A stretch of DNA of 64,000 nucleotides from NCBI GenBank assembly GCA_017311185.1, contig JAESUZ010004802.1, forward strand, positions 310,001 through 374,000. Reading direction: 5' to 3'. The DNA comes from Proteles cristata cristata (lineage: Eukaryota; Chordata; Mammalia; Carnivora; Hyaenidae). Every line of letters begins with the position of its first letter. Positions within the stretch are counted from its first letter, which is position 1. A program made the translations under genes and the position numbers. Below the pieces are notes generated by a model. That model was not told the DNA's origin. It saw only the letters and a program-made list of their open reading frames with translations, and did no database searches. This document shows, piece after piece, positions 33,901-44,422 of this stretch.

Positions 33901-35107
33901 ATCTGTTCAATTGTTTCTTTGGTCTCTATGTTGTTTATTTCTGCTCTAATTTTTACTATTTCTCTTCTTCTACTGGGTTTAGGGTGTTCTTGTTGCTCTG
34001 CCTCTAGTTCCTTTAGGTGAGCTGTTAGATTTTGGACTTGTGCTTTTTCTAATCTCTTGAAATAGGCCTGGAGAGCAATGTACTTTCCTCTTAGGACTGC
34101 CTTTGTCGCATCCCATAGATTTTGAATTGTTGTGTTTTCATTTTCATTTGTTTCCATATATTTTTTAATTTCATCTCTAATTGCCTGATTGGCCCATTCA
34201 TTCTTTAGAAGGGTGTTCTTTAACCTCCATGTTTTTGGAAGTTTCCAGACTTCTTCCTGTAATTGATTTCAAGTTTCAAAGCATTGTGATCTGACAGTGT
34301 GCATGGTAGGATCTCGATTCTTTTATATTTATTGAGGGCTGCTTTATGTCCCAGTATGTGATCTATCTTGGAGAATGTGTCATGCGCACTTGAGAAGAAA
34401 GTAAATTCCCTGGCCTCAGGATGTAAAGTTCTAAATATATCCATCAGATCCATCTGGTCCAGTGTGTCTTTCAAGTCCATTATTTCTTTAGTGATTTTCT
34501 GTCTGGTTGACCTATCCATTGCTGTAAGCGGAGTATTAAAGTCCCCTGCTATTAGCACATTCTTATCTAGAAGCTTGTTTCTGTTTGTGATGAATTGTTT
34601 TAGATATTTAGGTGCTCCCATATTCGGTGCGTAGACATTTATGATTGTTAGTTCTTCCTGATGGATGGACCCTGTAATTATTATATAGTGCCCTTCTTCA
34701 TCTCTTGTGATTGTCTTTAATTTAAAGTCCAGTTTGTCTGATAAAAGTATTGCTACTCCGTCTTTCTTTTGATTTCCTGTAGCATGATATATATTTCTCC
34801 ATCCCCTTACTTTTAATCTGAAGGTATCTTCCCATCTAAAATGAGTTTCTTGTAGACAGCATATAGATGAATTTTGTTTTTTAATCCATTCTGCTACCCT
34901 ATGTCTTTTGATTGGAGCATTCAGCCCATTTACATTCAGTGTTATTATTGAAATATGTGGGTTTAGAGTCTTTGTATCTTTTATAGGGTTCATGTTTGTG
35001 GTGGTGTCTCTGGAATCTTTATTCCTTGCAACCTTTCCTTCAGAGCATCCCCCTCAGGATTTCTTGTAGGGCTGGCTTCGTGGTGACTAATTATTTCAAT
35101 TTCTGTT
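30955..35107 (-). mobile_element. L1 3' segment of a compound array (segment A)
   Basis: Reading right to left it carries the ORF1 stop region, complete ORF2 territory and the felid 3' UTR, ending in a short T tract at 30953-30960. Its 5' limit (about 35107) is inside the last codons of ORF1 and abuts an inverted L1 segment. The ORFs are interrupted by several indels. The A-tail is short. Confidence 0.93.
31183..34993 (-). pseudogene. L1 ORF2 (endonuclease-reverse transcriptase), broken
   Basis: ORF2p nicks target DNA and reverse-transcribes L1 RNA. From the ATG at 34993, the first 258 residues are open and hold an APE-type endonuclease: LNVNGLNAP, CCLQETHF, IAGDFNTPL, SKIDHIL and LSDHNAL. 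Frames then break near 34220 and 33800, and again in the linker near 33650. The RT core (33653-32235, 472 residues) is open, with [28 protein letters not shown] and the catalytic FADD. A one-base loss at 32251-32253 ends it. The C-terminal part has a CGA-to-TGA stop at 31585-31587 and a stop near 31183. The span, about 1,280 codons, fits a full-length ORF2. Cannot make a complete protein. Confidence 0.93.
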
Positions 35108-36452
35108 CAACCAGCACTGCATACACACGGCTATTTAACTGTAGCTGGGAAATCCAGGTATATGCTTTAAACCGTTCTTTGTCCATTGGTTTTCTTCTTT
35201 TTTCCTTTGCTTTTCCCCTTTTTGACCCTTTTATGTATTTTATGCTCCCTATTATTCGCCCTCTGTCCTCCGTCTTTTCTATTAACTTTTTCGTTTTCCC
35301 TCTCGCTTTGCATGTTAGATAAATCAGCCTGTACGTTTGTGTGCTCCTGCTCCCTGTGTGTTTGTCTCTCTGTTTTCTTTTCCAGGGCTACCTCAAGAAA
35401 CAAGCTAGAGTACACAAGGTGAAGAGTCCCGAATATCACTACGAATAGGAAAATAAAATAACTAAGGTCCCAACAAGAGAGACCGAGGGATACCATTCAA
35501 AAAAACAATCTCTGAAAGGATAGGCCCTGGAAAGTCAAAGAGTCTTCTTGGATATAGCAGTGCTCATAGAAACAGAGAGCATAACAGGTCTTTAAAACCA
35601 ACAAGAACCGGAAAGCTAACTAAAATGACGAAACGAAAGAGCTCTCCTCCAAAGAAACTCCAAGAAGAAATGACAGCTAATGAACTGCTCAAAGCAGATA
35701 TCTGCAGCATAACTGAACACGATTTTAGAATAATAATGGTAAAATTAATAGCAGGGCTTGAAAAAAACATAGGGACATCAAAGAAACTATGGCTACAGAC
35801 AGAATGGAAAATAAAAATAGGCATGAAGAATTAAAAAATGCGATACATGAGATCCATAATAAATTAGAGGCCTCCCATGCACGGCTTGAAGAGGCAGAAA
35901 GGAGAATAAGTGATTTAGAAGACACCATTATAGAAAAACAAGAAGCTGACAAAAAAAGAGACAAACTGATCCAGGAACAGGAAAGAAGAGTTCGAGAGCT
36001 CAGCGACACGGTCAAACGCAACAATATCCGTATCATAGGAATCCCAGAAGAGGAAGAGAGAGGGAAAGGTGCTGAAGGAGTCCTGGAACAAATTATAGCA
36101 GAGAACTTCCCCGACCTGGGGAAGGAAGTCAATGCTGAAATACAAGAGGCTCAGAGGACTCCCCTCACATGTAACTTGAATCGATCTTCTCCAAGGCATA
36201 TCATCGTAAAAATGGCAAAATACAAGGACAAAGAGAGAATTTTGAAAGCAGCTAGGGAGAAAAGGGCCCTCATATACAAAGGGAAACCTATCAGAGTGGT
36301 GAGAGACCTATCTACTGAAACGTGGCAGGCCAGAAAGGAATGGCAAGAGATCTTCAATGTGATGAACAGTAAAAATATGCAGCCAAGAAACCTCTATCCA
36401 GCAAGCCTGTCATTCGAAATAGAAGGAGAGATAAAAGCTTTCCAAATAAGAA
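35106..36452 (+). mobile_element. Inverted L1 5' UTR-ORF1 segment (segment B)
   Basis: L1 sense is plus here, opposite to both neighbours. It starts in the 5' UTR ('caaccagcactgcatacacac') and stops in ORF1 at 'ctttccaaataa'. That is exactly where segment A resumes L1 sequence in ORF1 ('aacagaaattgaaataat' in sense), so A and B together are one L1 with an inverted 5' part. Confidence 0.9.
35625..36452 (+). pseudogene. L1 ORF1, inverted copy, truncated
   Basis: ORF1p is the trimeric RNA-binding chaperone of L1 particles. An N-terminal piece (35625-35834, MTKRKSSPPKKLQEE...) is open in one frame, and the main piece (from 35789, MATDRMENKNRHEE) in the next, so the two are out of register by one base. 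The main piece shows a coiled coil (about residues 10-75, LEEAERRISDLEDTI), an RRM region (IRIIGIPEEEERGKG) and a C-terminal domain (RHIIVKMAKYKDKERIL). It stops at EGEIKAF, where the L1 segment ends; the last residues to 36493 are read from adjoining antisense L1. It is nearly identical to the copy at 38375-39103. Confidence 0.88.
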
Positions 36453-36489
36453 GGTTCCTTCTATCCCGACTTTCTCTACCAAGTCTTTA

Positions 36490-38328
36490 TTAAGATTGGA
36501 TGCTGTTTTTATTAAATGCTTTTTCTGCATCGATTGACAGGATCATACGGTTTTTATCTTTTCTTTTGTTGATATGATGTATCACATTGATTGATTTGTG
36601 AATGTTGAACCAGCCCTGTAACTCAGGAATGAATTCCACTTGATCTTGGTGGATGATTCTTTTTATGTTCTGCTGGATTCGATTTGCAAGGATCTTGTTG
36701 AGAATTTTTGCATCCGTATTCATCAAGGATATTGGCCTATAGTTCTCTTTTTTTGCTGGATCTCTGTCTGGCTTGGGAATAAGAGTGGTGCTGGCTTCAT
36801 AAAATGAGTCCGGGAGTTTTCCTTCGATTTCTATTTTTTGGAATAGCTTGAGAAGAATTGGGATTAATTCTGTTTTAAATGTCTGGTAGAATTCCCCAGG
36901 GAAGCCATCAGGTCCAGGGCTCTTATTTGTTGGGAGATTTTTGATCACTGATTCAATTTCTTCACTCGTTATGGGTCTGTTCAGGTTTTCTATTTCTTCC
37001 TGTGTGAATTTTGGTAGTGAGTGTGTGTTTAGGAATTTGTCCATTTCTTCTAAGTTGTCCAATTTGTTGGCATATAATTTTTCATAGTATTCCCTGATAA
37101 TTGCTTGTATTTCTGAGGGGTTGGTTGTAATAAGTCCATTTTCATTCATAATTCTGTCTATTTGTGTGCTCTCTCTTTTCTTTTGGATAAGTCTGACTAG
37201 AGGCTTGTCAATTTTGTTTACTTTTTCAAAAAACCAACTCTTGGTTTCATTGATCTGTTCAATTGTTTCTTTGGTCTCTATGTTGTTTATTTCTGCTCTA
37301 ATTTTTACTATTTCTCTTCTTCTACTGGGTTTAGGGCGTTCTTGTTGCTCTGCCTCTAGTTCCTTTAGGTGAGCTGTTAGATTTTGGACTTGCGCTTTTC
37401 CTGATCTCTTGAGATAGGCCTGGAGAGCAATGTACTTTCCTCTTAGTACTGCCTTTGCTGCATCCCATAGATTTTGAATTGTGTTTTCATTTTCATTTTT
37501 TTCCATATATTTTTTAATTTCCTCTCTTATTGCCTGATTGGCCCATTCATTCTTTAGTAGGGTGTTCTTTAACCTCCATGTTTTTGGAAGTTTTCCAGAC
37601 TTCTTCCTGTAATTGATTTAAGTTTCAAAGCATTATGATCTGACAGTGTGCATGGTATGTTTTCAATTCTTTTATATTTATTGAGGGCTGCTTTATGTGA
37701 TCTATCTTGGAGAATGTGCCATGCGCACTTGAGAAGAACATAAATTCCTTGGCCTCAGGATGTAAAGTTCTAAATATATATGTCGGATCTATCTGGTCCA
37801 ATGTGTCTTTCAAGTCTATTATTTCTTTAGTGATTTTCTGTCTGGTTGACCTATCCATTGTTGTAAGTGGAGTATTAAAGTCCCCTGCTATTAGCACATT
37901 CTTATCTATAAGCTTGTTTATGTTTGTGATTGTTTAAGATATTTGGGTGCTCCCATATTCGGTGCATAGACATTTATGATTATTAGTCCTTCCTGATGGA
38001 TGGACCCTGTAATTATTATGTAGTGCCCTTCTTCATCTCTTGTGATTGTCTTTAATTTAAAGTCCAGTTTGTCTGATATAAGTATAGCTACTCCGGCTTT
38101 CTTTTGATTTCCTGTAGCATGATATATATTTCTCCATCCCATTACTTTTAATCTGAAGGTATCTTCCAGTCTAAAATGAGTTTCTTGTAGACAGCATATA
38201 GATGGAGTTTGTTTTTTTATCTGTTCTGCTACCCTATGTCTTTTGATTGGAGCATTCAGCCCATTTACATTGAGTGTTATTATTGAAATATGTGGGTTTC
38301 GAGTCTTTGTATCTTTTGTAGGGGTCAT
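36490..38328 (-). pseudogene. L1 ORF2 N-terminal part, broken
   Basis: Frames in L1 sense: endonuclease N-terminus from 38328 (MTPTKDTKTRNPHISIITLN, CCLQETHF), a break near 37920, then IAGDFNTPL and SKIDHI (37897-37625), a break, and a 338-residue open frame 37506-36490 through the linker into the RT fingers ([24 protein letters not shown]-like text, SIDAEKAF). It ends at the junction with segment B before the FADD motif, so the catalytic core is missing. Small indels at about 37920 and 37690 split the endonuclease. Confidence 0.9.
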
Positions 38329-38374
38329 GTTTGTGGTGGTGTCTCTGGAATCTTTGTTCCTTGCAACCTTTCCT

Positions 38375-39103
38375 TCAGAGCCTCCTCCTCAGGATTTCTT
38401 GTAGGGCTGGCTTCGTGGTGACACATTCTTTCAGTTTCTGTTTATTTGGAAAAGTTTTTATCTCTCCTTCTATTTTGAATGACAGGCTTGCTGGATAGAG
38501 GTTTCTTGGCTGCCTGTTTTTACTGTTCATCACATTGAAGATCTCATGCCATTCCTTTCTGGCCTGCCAAGTTTCAGTAGATAGGTCTCTCACCACTCTG
38601 ATAGGTTTCCCTTTGTATATGAGGGCCCTTTTCTCCCTAGCTGCTTTCAAAATTCTCTCTTTGTCCTTGTATTTTGCCATTTTTACGATGATATGCCTTG
38701 GAGAAGATCGATTCAAGTTACATGTGAGGGGAGTCCTCTGAGCCTCTTGTATTTCAGCATTGACTTCCTTCCCCAGGTCGGGGAAGTTCTCTGCTATAAT
38801 TTGTTCCAGGACTCCTTCAGCACCTTTCCCTCTCTCTTCCTCTTCTGGGATTCCTATGATACGGATATTGTTGCGTTTGACCGTGTCGCTGAGCTCTCGA
38901 ACTCTTCTTTCCTGTTCCTGGATCAGTTTGTCTCTTTTTTTGTCAGCTTCTTGTTTTTCTATAATGGTGTCTTCTAAATCACTTATTCTCCTTTCTGCCT
39001 CTTCAAGCCGTGCATGGGAGGCCTCTAATTTATTATGGATCTCATGTATCGCATTTTTTAATTCTTCATGCCTATTTTTATTTTCCATTCTGTCTGTAGC
39101 CAT
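38375..39103 (-). CDS. L1 ORF1p, open over 242 residues
   Basis: RNA-binding chaperone of L1 ribonucleoprotein. From MATDRMENKN the frame is open to the stop at 38375 (...LQEILRRRL). Domains: coiled coil (about 10-75), RRM (about 76-155, IRIIGIPEEEER) and C-terminal domain (about 160-220, HIIVKMAKYKDKERIL and RVVRDLSTETW). An additional open N-terminal piece lies upstream in a different frame, as in the inverted copy; 242 residues is shorter than usual ORF1p, so the true start may lie there and the copy may be frameshifted. It is followed by ORF2 48 bases downstream in L1 sense. Whether it is expressed cannot be judged. Confidence 0.7.
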   Translation of the reverse strand: MATDRMENKNRHEELKNAIHEIHNKLEASHARLEEAERRISDLEDTIIEKQEADKKRDKLIQEQERRVRELSDTVKRNNIRIIGIPEEEERGKGAEGVLEQIIAENFPDLGKEVNAEIQEAQRTPLTCNLNRSSPRHIIVKMAKYKDKERILKAAREKRALIYKGKPIRVVRDLSTETWQARKEWHEIFNVMNSKNRQPRNLYPASLSFKIEGEIKTFPNKQKLKECVTTKPALQEILRRRL

Positions 39104-41035
39104 AGTTTCTTTGATGTCCCTATGTTTTTTTCAAGCCCTGCTATTAATTTTACCATTATTATTCTAAAATCGTGTTCAGTTATGCTGCAGATATCTGCTT
39201 TGAGCAGTTCATTAGCTGTCATTTCTTCTTGGAGTTTCTTTGGAGGAGAGCTCTTTCATTTCATCATTTTAGTTAGCTTTCCGGCTCTCGTTGGTTTTAA
39301 AGACCTGTTAATGCTCTCTGTATCTATGAGCGCTGCTATATCCAAGAAGACTTTTTGACTGTCCAGGGCCTCTTCTTTCAGACAGTGTTTTCTGAATGGT
39401 ATCTCTTGATCTCTCTTGTTGGTAACTTGGTTATTTTATTTTCCTATTCATAGTGATATTTGGGACTCTACACCTTGTGTACCCTGGCTTGTTTCTTGAG
39501 CTAGCCCTGGAATAGAAAACAGACAAACACACAGGGAGCAGGAGCACACAAATACAGAGGCTAATTCAACTAACATGCAAAGCAAGTGGGAAAACGAAAA
39601 AGTTAAGAGAAAAGACAGAGGAGGGAGGGCAAATAATAGGGAGTATAAAATACATAAAAGGGTCAAAAAGGAGAAAAGCAAAGGAAAAAAGAAGAAAACC
39701 GATGGACAAAGAACGGTTTATAGCATATAACCAGATTTCCCAGCTACAGCTAACTGGCCATGTGTATGCAGTGCTGGTTGAAGAGCATAGAGAAAGAGAG
39801 AGATGACAGGGCAGGGATGAGCCAAAACTGGAAATAGAATGAACAGGCAGAAGAGTAGGAAGCTTTTTTCAAAGAGGTAAAGGGTAGAATATGGTTGGAG
39901 AGGTGAAAGAAGGATGCTCAAATTATCCAGAGAAACTATATAGTCTAATTACTCCTGAGAGAAAGAGATGAAAATGTCGGTAGGTGTAGAATTTACATCT
40001 ACAGAATGGACTCGTGATTGTTTAAACAAGCCAGCAACCAGAGTTAATCAGGTCAGTGTTCTGGGGAAAAAAGAGAGAAAAGAGAAAAAAGAAGAAAAGA
40101 AAAAAAAAAGGGAGGAGGGCACCTCTCAGGCAGGGATGGGCGTGGCATGATCCAACGCCTCAGGCGGGAGCTCTGCCTTGGCGGTTGTGGGGAGGAGAGT
40201 GACGGTGCTCCAGTCCCTTCTTGATCCAAGCGCTGCACCTCACTTTTTTGGATGTATAAACACCCCATATCAGGGATGCAGCCAAAGTTGGTTGCACTCT
40301 TCAACCCAAGCCAGTTCCAATCTCCAAATTCCTGTCCGCGCCCCGCTGAAGTTGCCTTAGACACAGCTTCCCAGGCAACCCCCTCGGGGCTATTCTAGGC
40401 TCCCTGCTGAGCTCTGGGGGTGGAGTCAGAATCGCTGCTTCCTTCTCTGGGTCCGGCTGGCGAGCATGCGCGGGGGCTTGCCTGCCGGGTGTGCTGAGCC
40501 CGCTAGAGTGAGGAAAACCAGGTCCCTCTATGGCTCGTCACCCAAAACACGAACTCAAAGGCAAATTTCCCAGTTTTTAGCTCTTTGCCTTCCCTCTCGA
40601 GTTCCAGCCAGCCAGGAGCGTGGACTCCTGGTGTCCGCTCGCGCGGCTCTTTCTGGGGACAAACCGCCCAGGAGGACAATGGCGGCAGGCGCACAGCTCC
40701 TCTGAATTCCAGCCACCAGGAGCCAGCACAAAGAAGCAGTTTGTGTGCTCAGCCCCCCCTCCCCTGCCCCCCCGGACCAGTTGGCATGAGGGGACCTGGT
40801 GGGCAGGTATTTGGCAAGTACGGTCTTTCTATGCCCCGAGCGGAGGTTTTTCCCCCCGAGCGGAGGTTTTTCTGTTTTGGACTCTCTCTTTTTCCCCTCT
40901 CTCTCCCCGTAGAGGGTAGAGGGGGATCGCCTCCGGCTCTGGAGTCTCCGATCCCAACCCGATTTTATCTTCTCCAGTTCACACTCACGTTAGAAGGCTT
41001 TCTCAGTGGATTCTGCGTCCTTTTTCTCCCAATCT
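39104..41035 (-). promoter_or_regulatory. L1 5' UTR, CpG-rich internal promoter region
   Basis: Lies upstream of ORF1 in L1 sense. 40130-40960 is GC- and CpG-rich, unlike the AT-rich surroundings. A CCGCCATTG motif on the minus strand (about 40677-40686) resembles a YY1 site. A 19-nt unit, ccccgagcggaggtttttc, is repeated at 40834-40852 and 40854-40872. Open frames on the plus strand here (40466-41043) reflect GC content only. Confidence 0.65.
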
Positions 41036-41059
41036 CTCATTAAAAAAAATATTTTAAAT

Positions 41060-41579
41060 ATAAAGAAGGCAGAGGACTATGTGGGGAGGTGGGAGGAGTG
41101 TTTCTGCCTCTGCCAGAGTTCTACAGTCTCCTCTCCCATTTCTTAGGGCCAAACTCAAGAGGCTTCCTTTTTCTGAAGAGTTCACAAATGCCTGCTTGGG
41201 ATGCCAGAGGTCCGGGCTTCAGGTAAATTTTAGGCATATTTGCTGGCCCATAAGTGAAATGTGAGCTAATACTAACACAGGCATCTGGCCAGGGTGTGGC
41301 CTCAGAAGGTGCCCCTTGAGATGGGTGTTAACCTGGTCCTGCAGATGAGAACCAATACTCAAAGCTGTGCCATAACTTGTGTAGTGCTCACGACTGCCCA
41401 TCTCCAAAGCTCAGGCTCTTGGCCATAGTGCTGCCCGAGCCCTCCAGGCACAGACTCTCAGTGCCCAGTGGGCAGAGAATGATTCAATCCAGCCCAGGTT
41501 GTGAGAACCACTTTCTCCATGGAGCTGTGGAGACCCTCTGGGGACCATGTGGTTTAAGAAGTACATTCTTTGGATCTAG
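41060..41579. other. Unassigned DNA, weak antisense MIR
   Basis: 'cctgcagatgagaaccaatactcaaagctgtgccataacttgtgtag' (about 41338-41385) may be antisense MIR. Nothing else is recognised. Confidence 0.35.
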
Positions 41580-41972
41580 TCTCACCACTGGGTGTGGAAA
41601 GGAAACAAATTTTATTTGTATTATTCAAGTAATATGTGAGTGCATTCTCATTACAAAAGCTTCAAATGATCAGAAATGTGCCAAGAAACATGAGATGGCC
41701 CTTTATCCACTCTTATTCCCTCTATTCTCCCCACAGCTTACCACACTGTTAACAGTTTGAATCGTGCATCCTTCTGATCATCTTTATGGGCATCTATAAA
41801 AATCAGAGTTATGTTCTGTTTTATGAGCACTCTGCCTTTTATAAGATGCTTCTTTATTTAATAATATACCTTGGAAATTAGTTCACAGTGGCACATATAG
41901 ATCTACCTCCTTCTTCTTTATTGCAGAGCATTCCAATATTCCTTTTGCCAAACCATCTTATAAAATACCTCT

Positions 41973-42873
41973 GAAAGCAGGAAACAGCCTCCTTGACCTC
42001 CAACACAGCAACTTCTTACTTGACACATCCCCAAAAGCAAGGGAATCAAGAGCAAAAATAAATGATTGGGACCTCATCAAGATTAAAAGCTTCTGCACAG
42101 CCAAGGAAACAACCCACAAAACTAACAGGCAACCAGCGGAATGGGAAAAGATAGTTGCAAATGACATATCAGATAAAGGGTTGATATCCAGAATCTATAA
42201 GGAACTCACCAAACTACACGCCCGAAAAACAAACAACCCAGTGAAGAAATGGGCAGAAGATATGAAGAGACACTTCTCCAAAGAGGACATCCAGATGGCC
42301 AACAGACACCTGAAACGATGCTCAGCATCGCTCCTCATCAGGGAAATACAAATCAAAACCACACTGAGATACCACCTCACGCCAGTCAGAGTGGCTAAAA
42401 TGAGCAAATCAGAGAACTCTAGTTGCTGGTGAGGATGTGGAGAAACGGGCACCCTCCTACACTGTTGGTGGGAATGCAAACTGGTACAGCCCCTCTGGAA
42501 AACAGTGTGGAGGTTCCTCAGGAAACTAACAATAGAACTCCCCTATGACCCAGCAATAGCACTACTAGGAATTTACCCAAGGGATACAGAAATGCTGAGG
42601 CATAGGAGCACATGTACCCCAATGTTCATAGCAGCACTCTCCACAATAGCTAAAACATGGAAAGAGCCTAAGTGTCCATCAACAGATGAATGGATCAAGA
42701 AGATGTGGTTTATCTATACCATGGAATACTACATGGCAATGAGAAACAATGAAATCTGGCCATGTGTAGCAACATGGATGGACCCTGAGGGTGTTATGCT
42801 GAGCGAAATAAGTCAGGCAGAGAAGGACAAATATCATATGTTTGCACGTATAGGAGGATTAGGAGGAACTTGA
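41973..42873 (+). pseudogene. L1 ORF2 C-terminus, with one internal stop
   Basis: Encodes the last about 300 residues of ORF2p: [21 protein letters not shown] text, [21 protein letters not shown], and the Cys-rich end to ARIGGLGGT. The frame is interrupted by TGA at 42430-42432 where the copies at 19972 and 45897 have CGA. The frame continues open afterwards to 42873. Dead by truncation in any case, since EN and RT are absent. Confidence 0.9.
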
Positions 42874-43077
42874 TGGAAGAACAAGGGGGAGAAGAAGGGC
42901 GGAAATGGTGGGGGAAAGGGAGAGAGGCAAACCATGAGAGACTCTTGAATGCTGACAAAAACTGAGGACTGATGGATGGGGGGGAGGGGGGATGGGCATG
43001 GAGGAGGGCACTTGTGGGGATGAGCACTGAGTGTTATGTGGAAACTAATTTGACAATAAACTATTTGTAAAAAAAAA
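41973..43077 (+). mobile_element. Recent L1, 5'-truncated, 1.1 kb
   Basis: Ends of ORF2, 3' UTR with G-rich tracts and an A12 tail. The exact 11-bp TSD aaaatacctct lies at 41962-41972 and 43078-43088. Confidence 0.96.
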
Positions 43078-43146
43078 AAAATACCTCTTTGTGAACACAT
43101 GCAAGTAGATTGGCAGGGTGGCTTCCTAGAAGTGAAATTTCTAGGG

Positions 43147-43598
43147 GTTATGGATTGAAATATGTCCCATACTCCAGTTTCTTATGTTGGACTCCTAACC
43201 CTCAGTACCTCAAAATGAATTTATTTGGAAATGAGGTCGTTGAGAGTGTAAGGAGGTCATTAGGGTGGGGGCCTAATCTAATGGCGTTGGTGTTTCTTTT
43301 AAAGGGGAAATTGGGACACAGAGACAAGCCCGCAGAGCTTATGCCATACGAAGATGATGTCAGAGATTGGGCTGGTATCTCTGCAAGCCACACAAAGCCA
43401 AGGGTTGCATGCACATCACCAGAGGCTAGGAGACAGGCATGGAGCAGATTCCCTCTCACAACCCTCAGAAGGACAAACTCTGCCAACACCTTGATGTTGC
43501 ACTTTCAACCTCCAAGCGAATAAGACAATACATTTCTGTTGTTTAAACCGCCCAATTGTTGGTACATTATTATGGCAGCCCTAGCAAATGTGCCGTGT
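43147..43598 (+). mobile_element. MLT1 (MaLR) solo LTR
   Basis: 'gttatggattgaaatatgtccc', 'cctaaccctcagtacctcaaaatgaatttatttggaaatgagg', 'gtcattagggtgggggcctaatc', 'aacaccttgatgttgcactttcaacctcc' and the end 'ttctgttgtttaaaccgcccaattgttggtacattattatggcagccctagcaaa' follow MLT1 in order. The 137-residue frame 43110-43523 is within the LTR and not a gene. Confidence 0.88.
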
Positions 43599-43700
43599 AT
43601 GCACACTTAAGTTTGGTGTATAGTGCCAAATGACTCCCCACACCAAAAATGTGTTATCATTTTACACTCCCAGATAGAGTGTGTAATGGTGAGAAACTTC

Positions 43701-44408
43701 AGACCCAGCAAGTACCATATGCATATGCATCATCAGCCATAAAAGCCCTTGTTACCTTGGTGATCCCACTTAGTACTGGCACTGAGTCTGTCCTGATTTC
43801 ACTCCCACAACTTCAGCCTTATTAGCAATATTGTCACAACCTTTTGGGTGGTAAGAGGAAGAAAAGTGTCTCACTACAAATCAGTATAGGCTAAGCCCAA
43901 AGAAGCAATAAAGGCAGGGAACGCTCAGGTTCAGAGGACAGAAGACTTACTCCCTGCTGGCATGATCTATGGAGAAATGGACCTCAGAGCTTGGGAGGAT
44001 GGAAGCATTCTCTGCCCACTGTTAACCAAGAGTCTGTGCCAAGAAGGCTGGGGCAGCACTATGGCTTTGGAGTGGGGCAGTCCTGAGTGCTGCACAAGTA
44101 TGACATAGCTCTGAGCCTTGGTTTCTCATCTGCAGGACCAGGTTAATACTCATCACAGGAGGCTCCTTCACAAACCACACCCTGGCCATACAAATGTGAA
44201 AGCTTTCCTCTATCATATCCTTGGATTTATATGTACCATATGTCTGACATGGCCATTTTCTTTAAAAAGAATAAAAAGAAAACCCAGAAGATGATGACAG
44301 TGAGGGCCAGACTTATACTGCCCTCTCTTCTCTGGCCCACAGCGAGGTTTAGTGAGGGGTAAAGGGGGGTGGTGAGGCACCTTTCTGTTGTGTTTTGAGG
44401 GAAAAATG
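43701..44408. other. Unassigned DNA with a MIR trace
   Basis: 'ctatggctttggagtggggcagtcctgag' and 'gagccttggtttctcatctgcaggaccaggttaatactcatc' (44058-44160) resemble MIR on the plus strand. Otherwise unassigned. Confidence 0.4.
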
Positions 44409-44422
44409 GAAATGATAATTGA

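Larger units (their letters stand above)
36453..41035 (-). mobile_element. L1 5' segment of the compound array (segment C)
   Basis: Minus-strand L1 from the middle of the RT domain back through the ORF2 N-terminus, ORF1 and a long 5' UTR. It lacks everything 3' of the RT position equivalent to about 33107 in segment A. An AT-rich stretch at 41040-41059 resembles the sequence at 30938-30958 left of segment A and could be an old TSD for the whole array, but it is low complexity. Confidence 0.88.
41580..43700 (-). mobile_element. Ancient L1 relic, antisense, split twice
   Basis: 'ccacactgttaacagtttgaatcgtgcatcc', 'ataccttggaaattagttcacagtggcacatatagatctacc', then after the young L1 'gtgaacacatgcaagtagattgg' and 'ctagaagtgaaatttctagggg', and after the MLT1 LTR 'tagtgccaaatgactccccaca...ttttacactcccag' are consecutive parts of one old L1-type sequence in antisense. 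Confidence 0.55.

Noticed and set aside
40466..41043. Plus-strand open frames up to 152 residues in CpG-rich DNA, resembling a first exon of a host gene.
   Set aside because: The block is the 5' UTR of a minus-strand L1; openness follows from GC content.
43110..43523. A 137-residue plus-strand frame.
   Set aside because: It coincides with the MLT1 LTR, which is non-coding.
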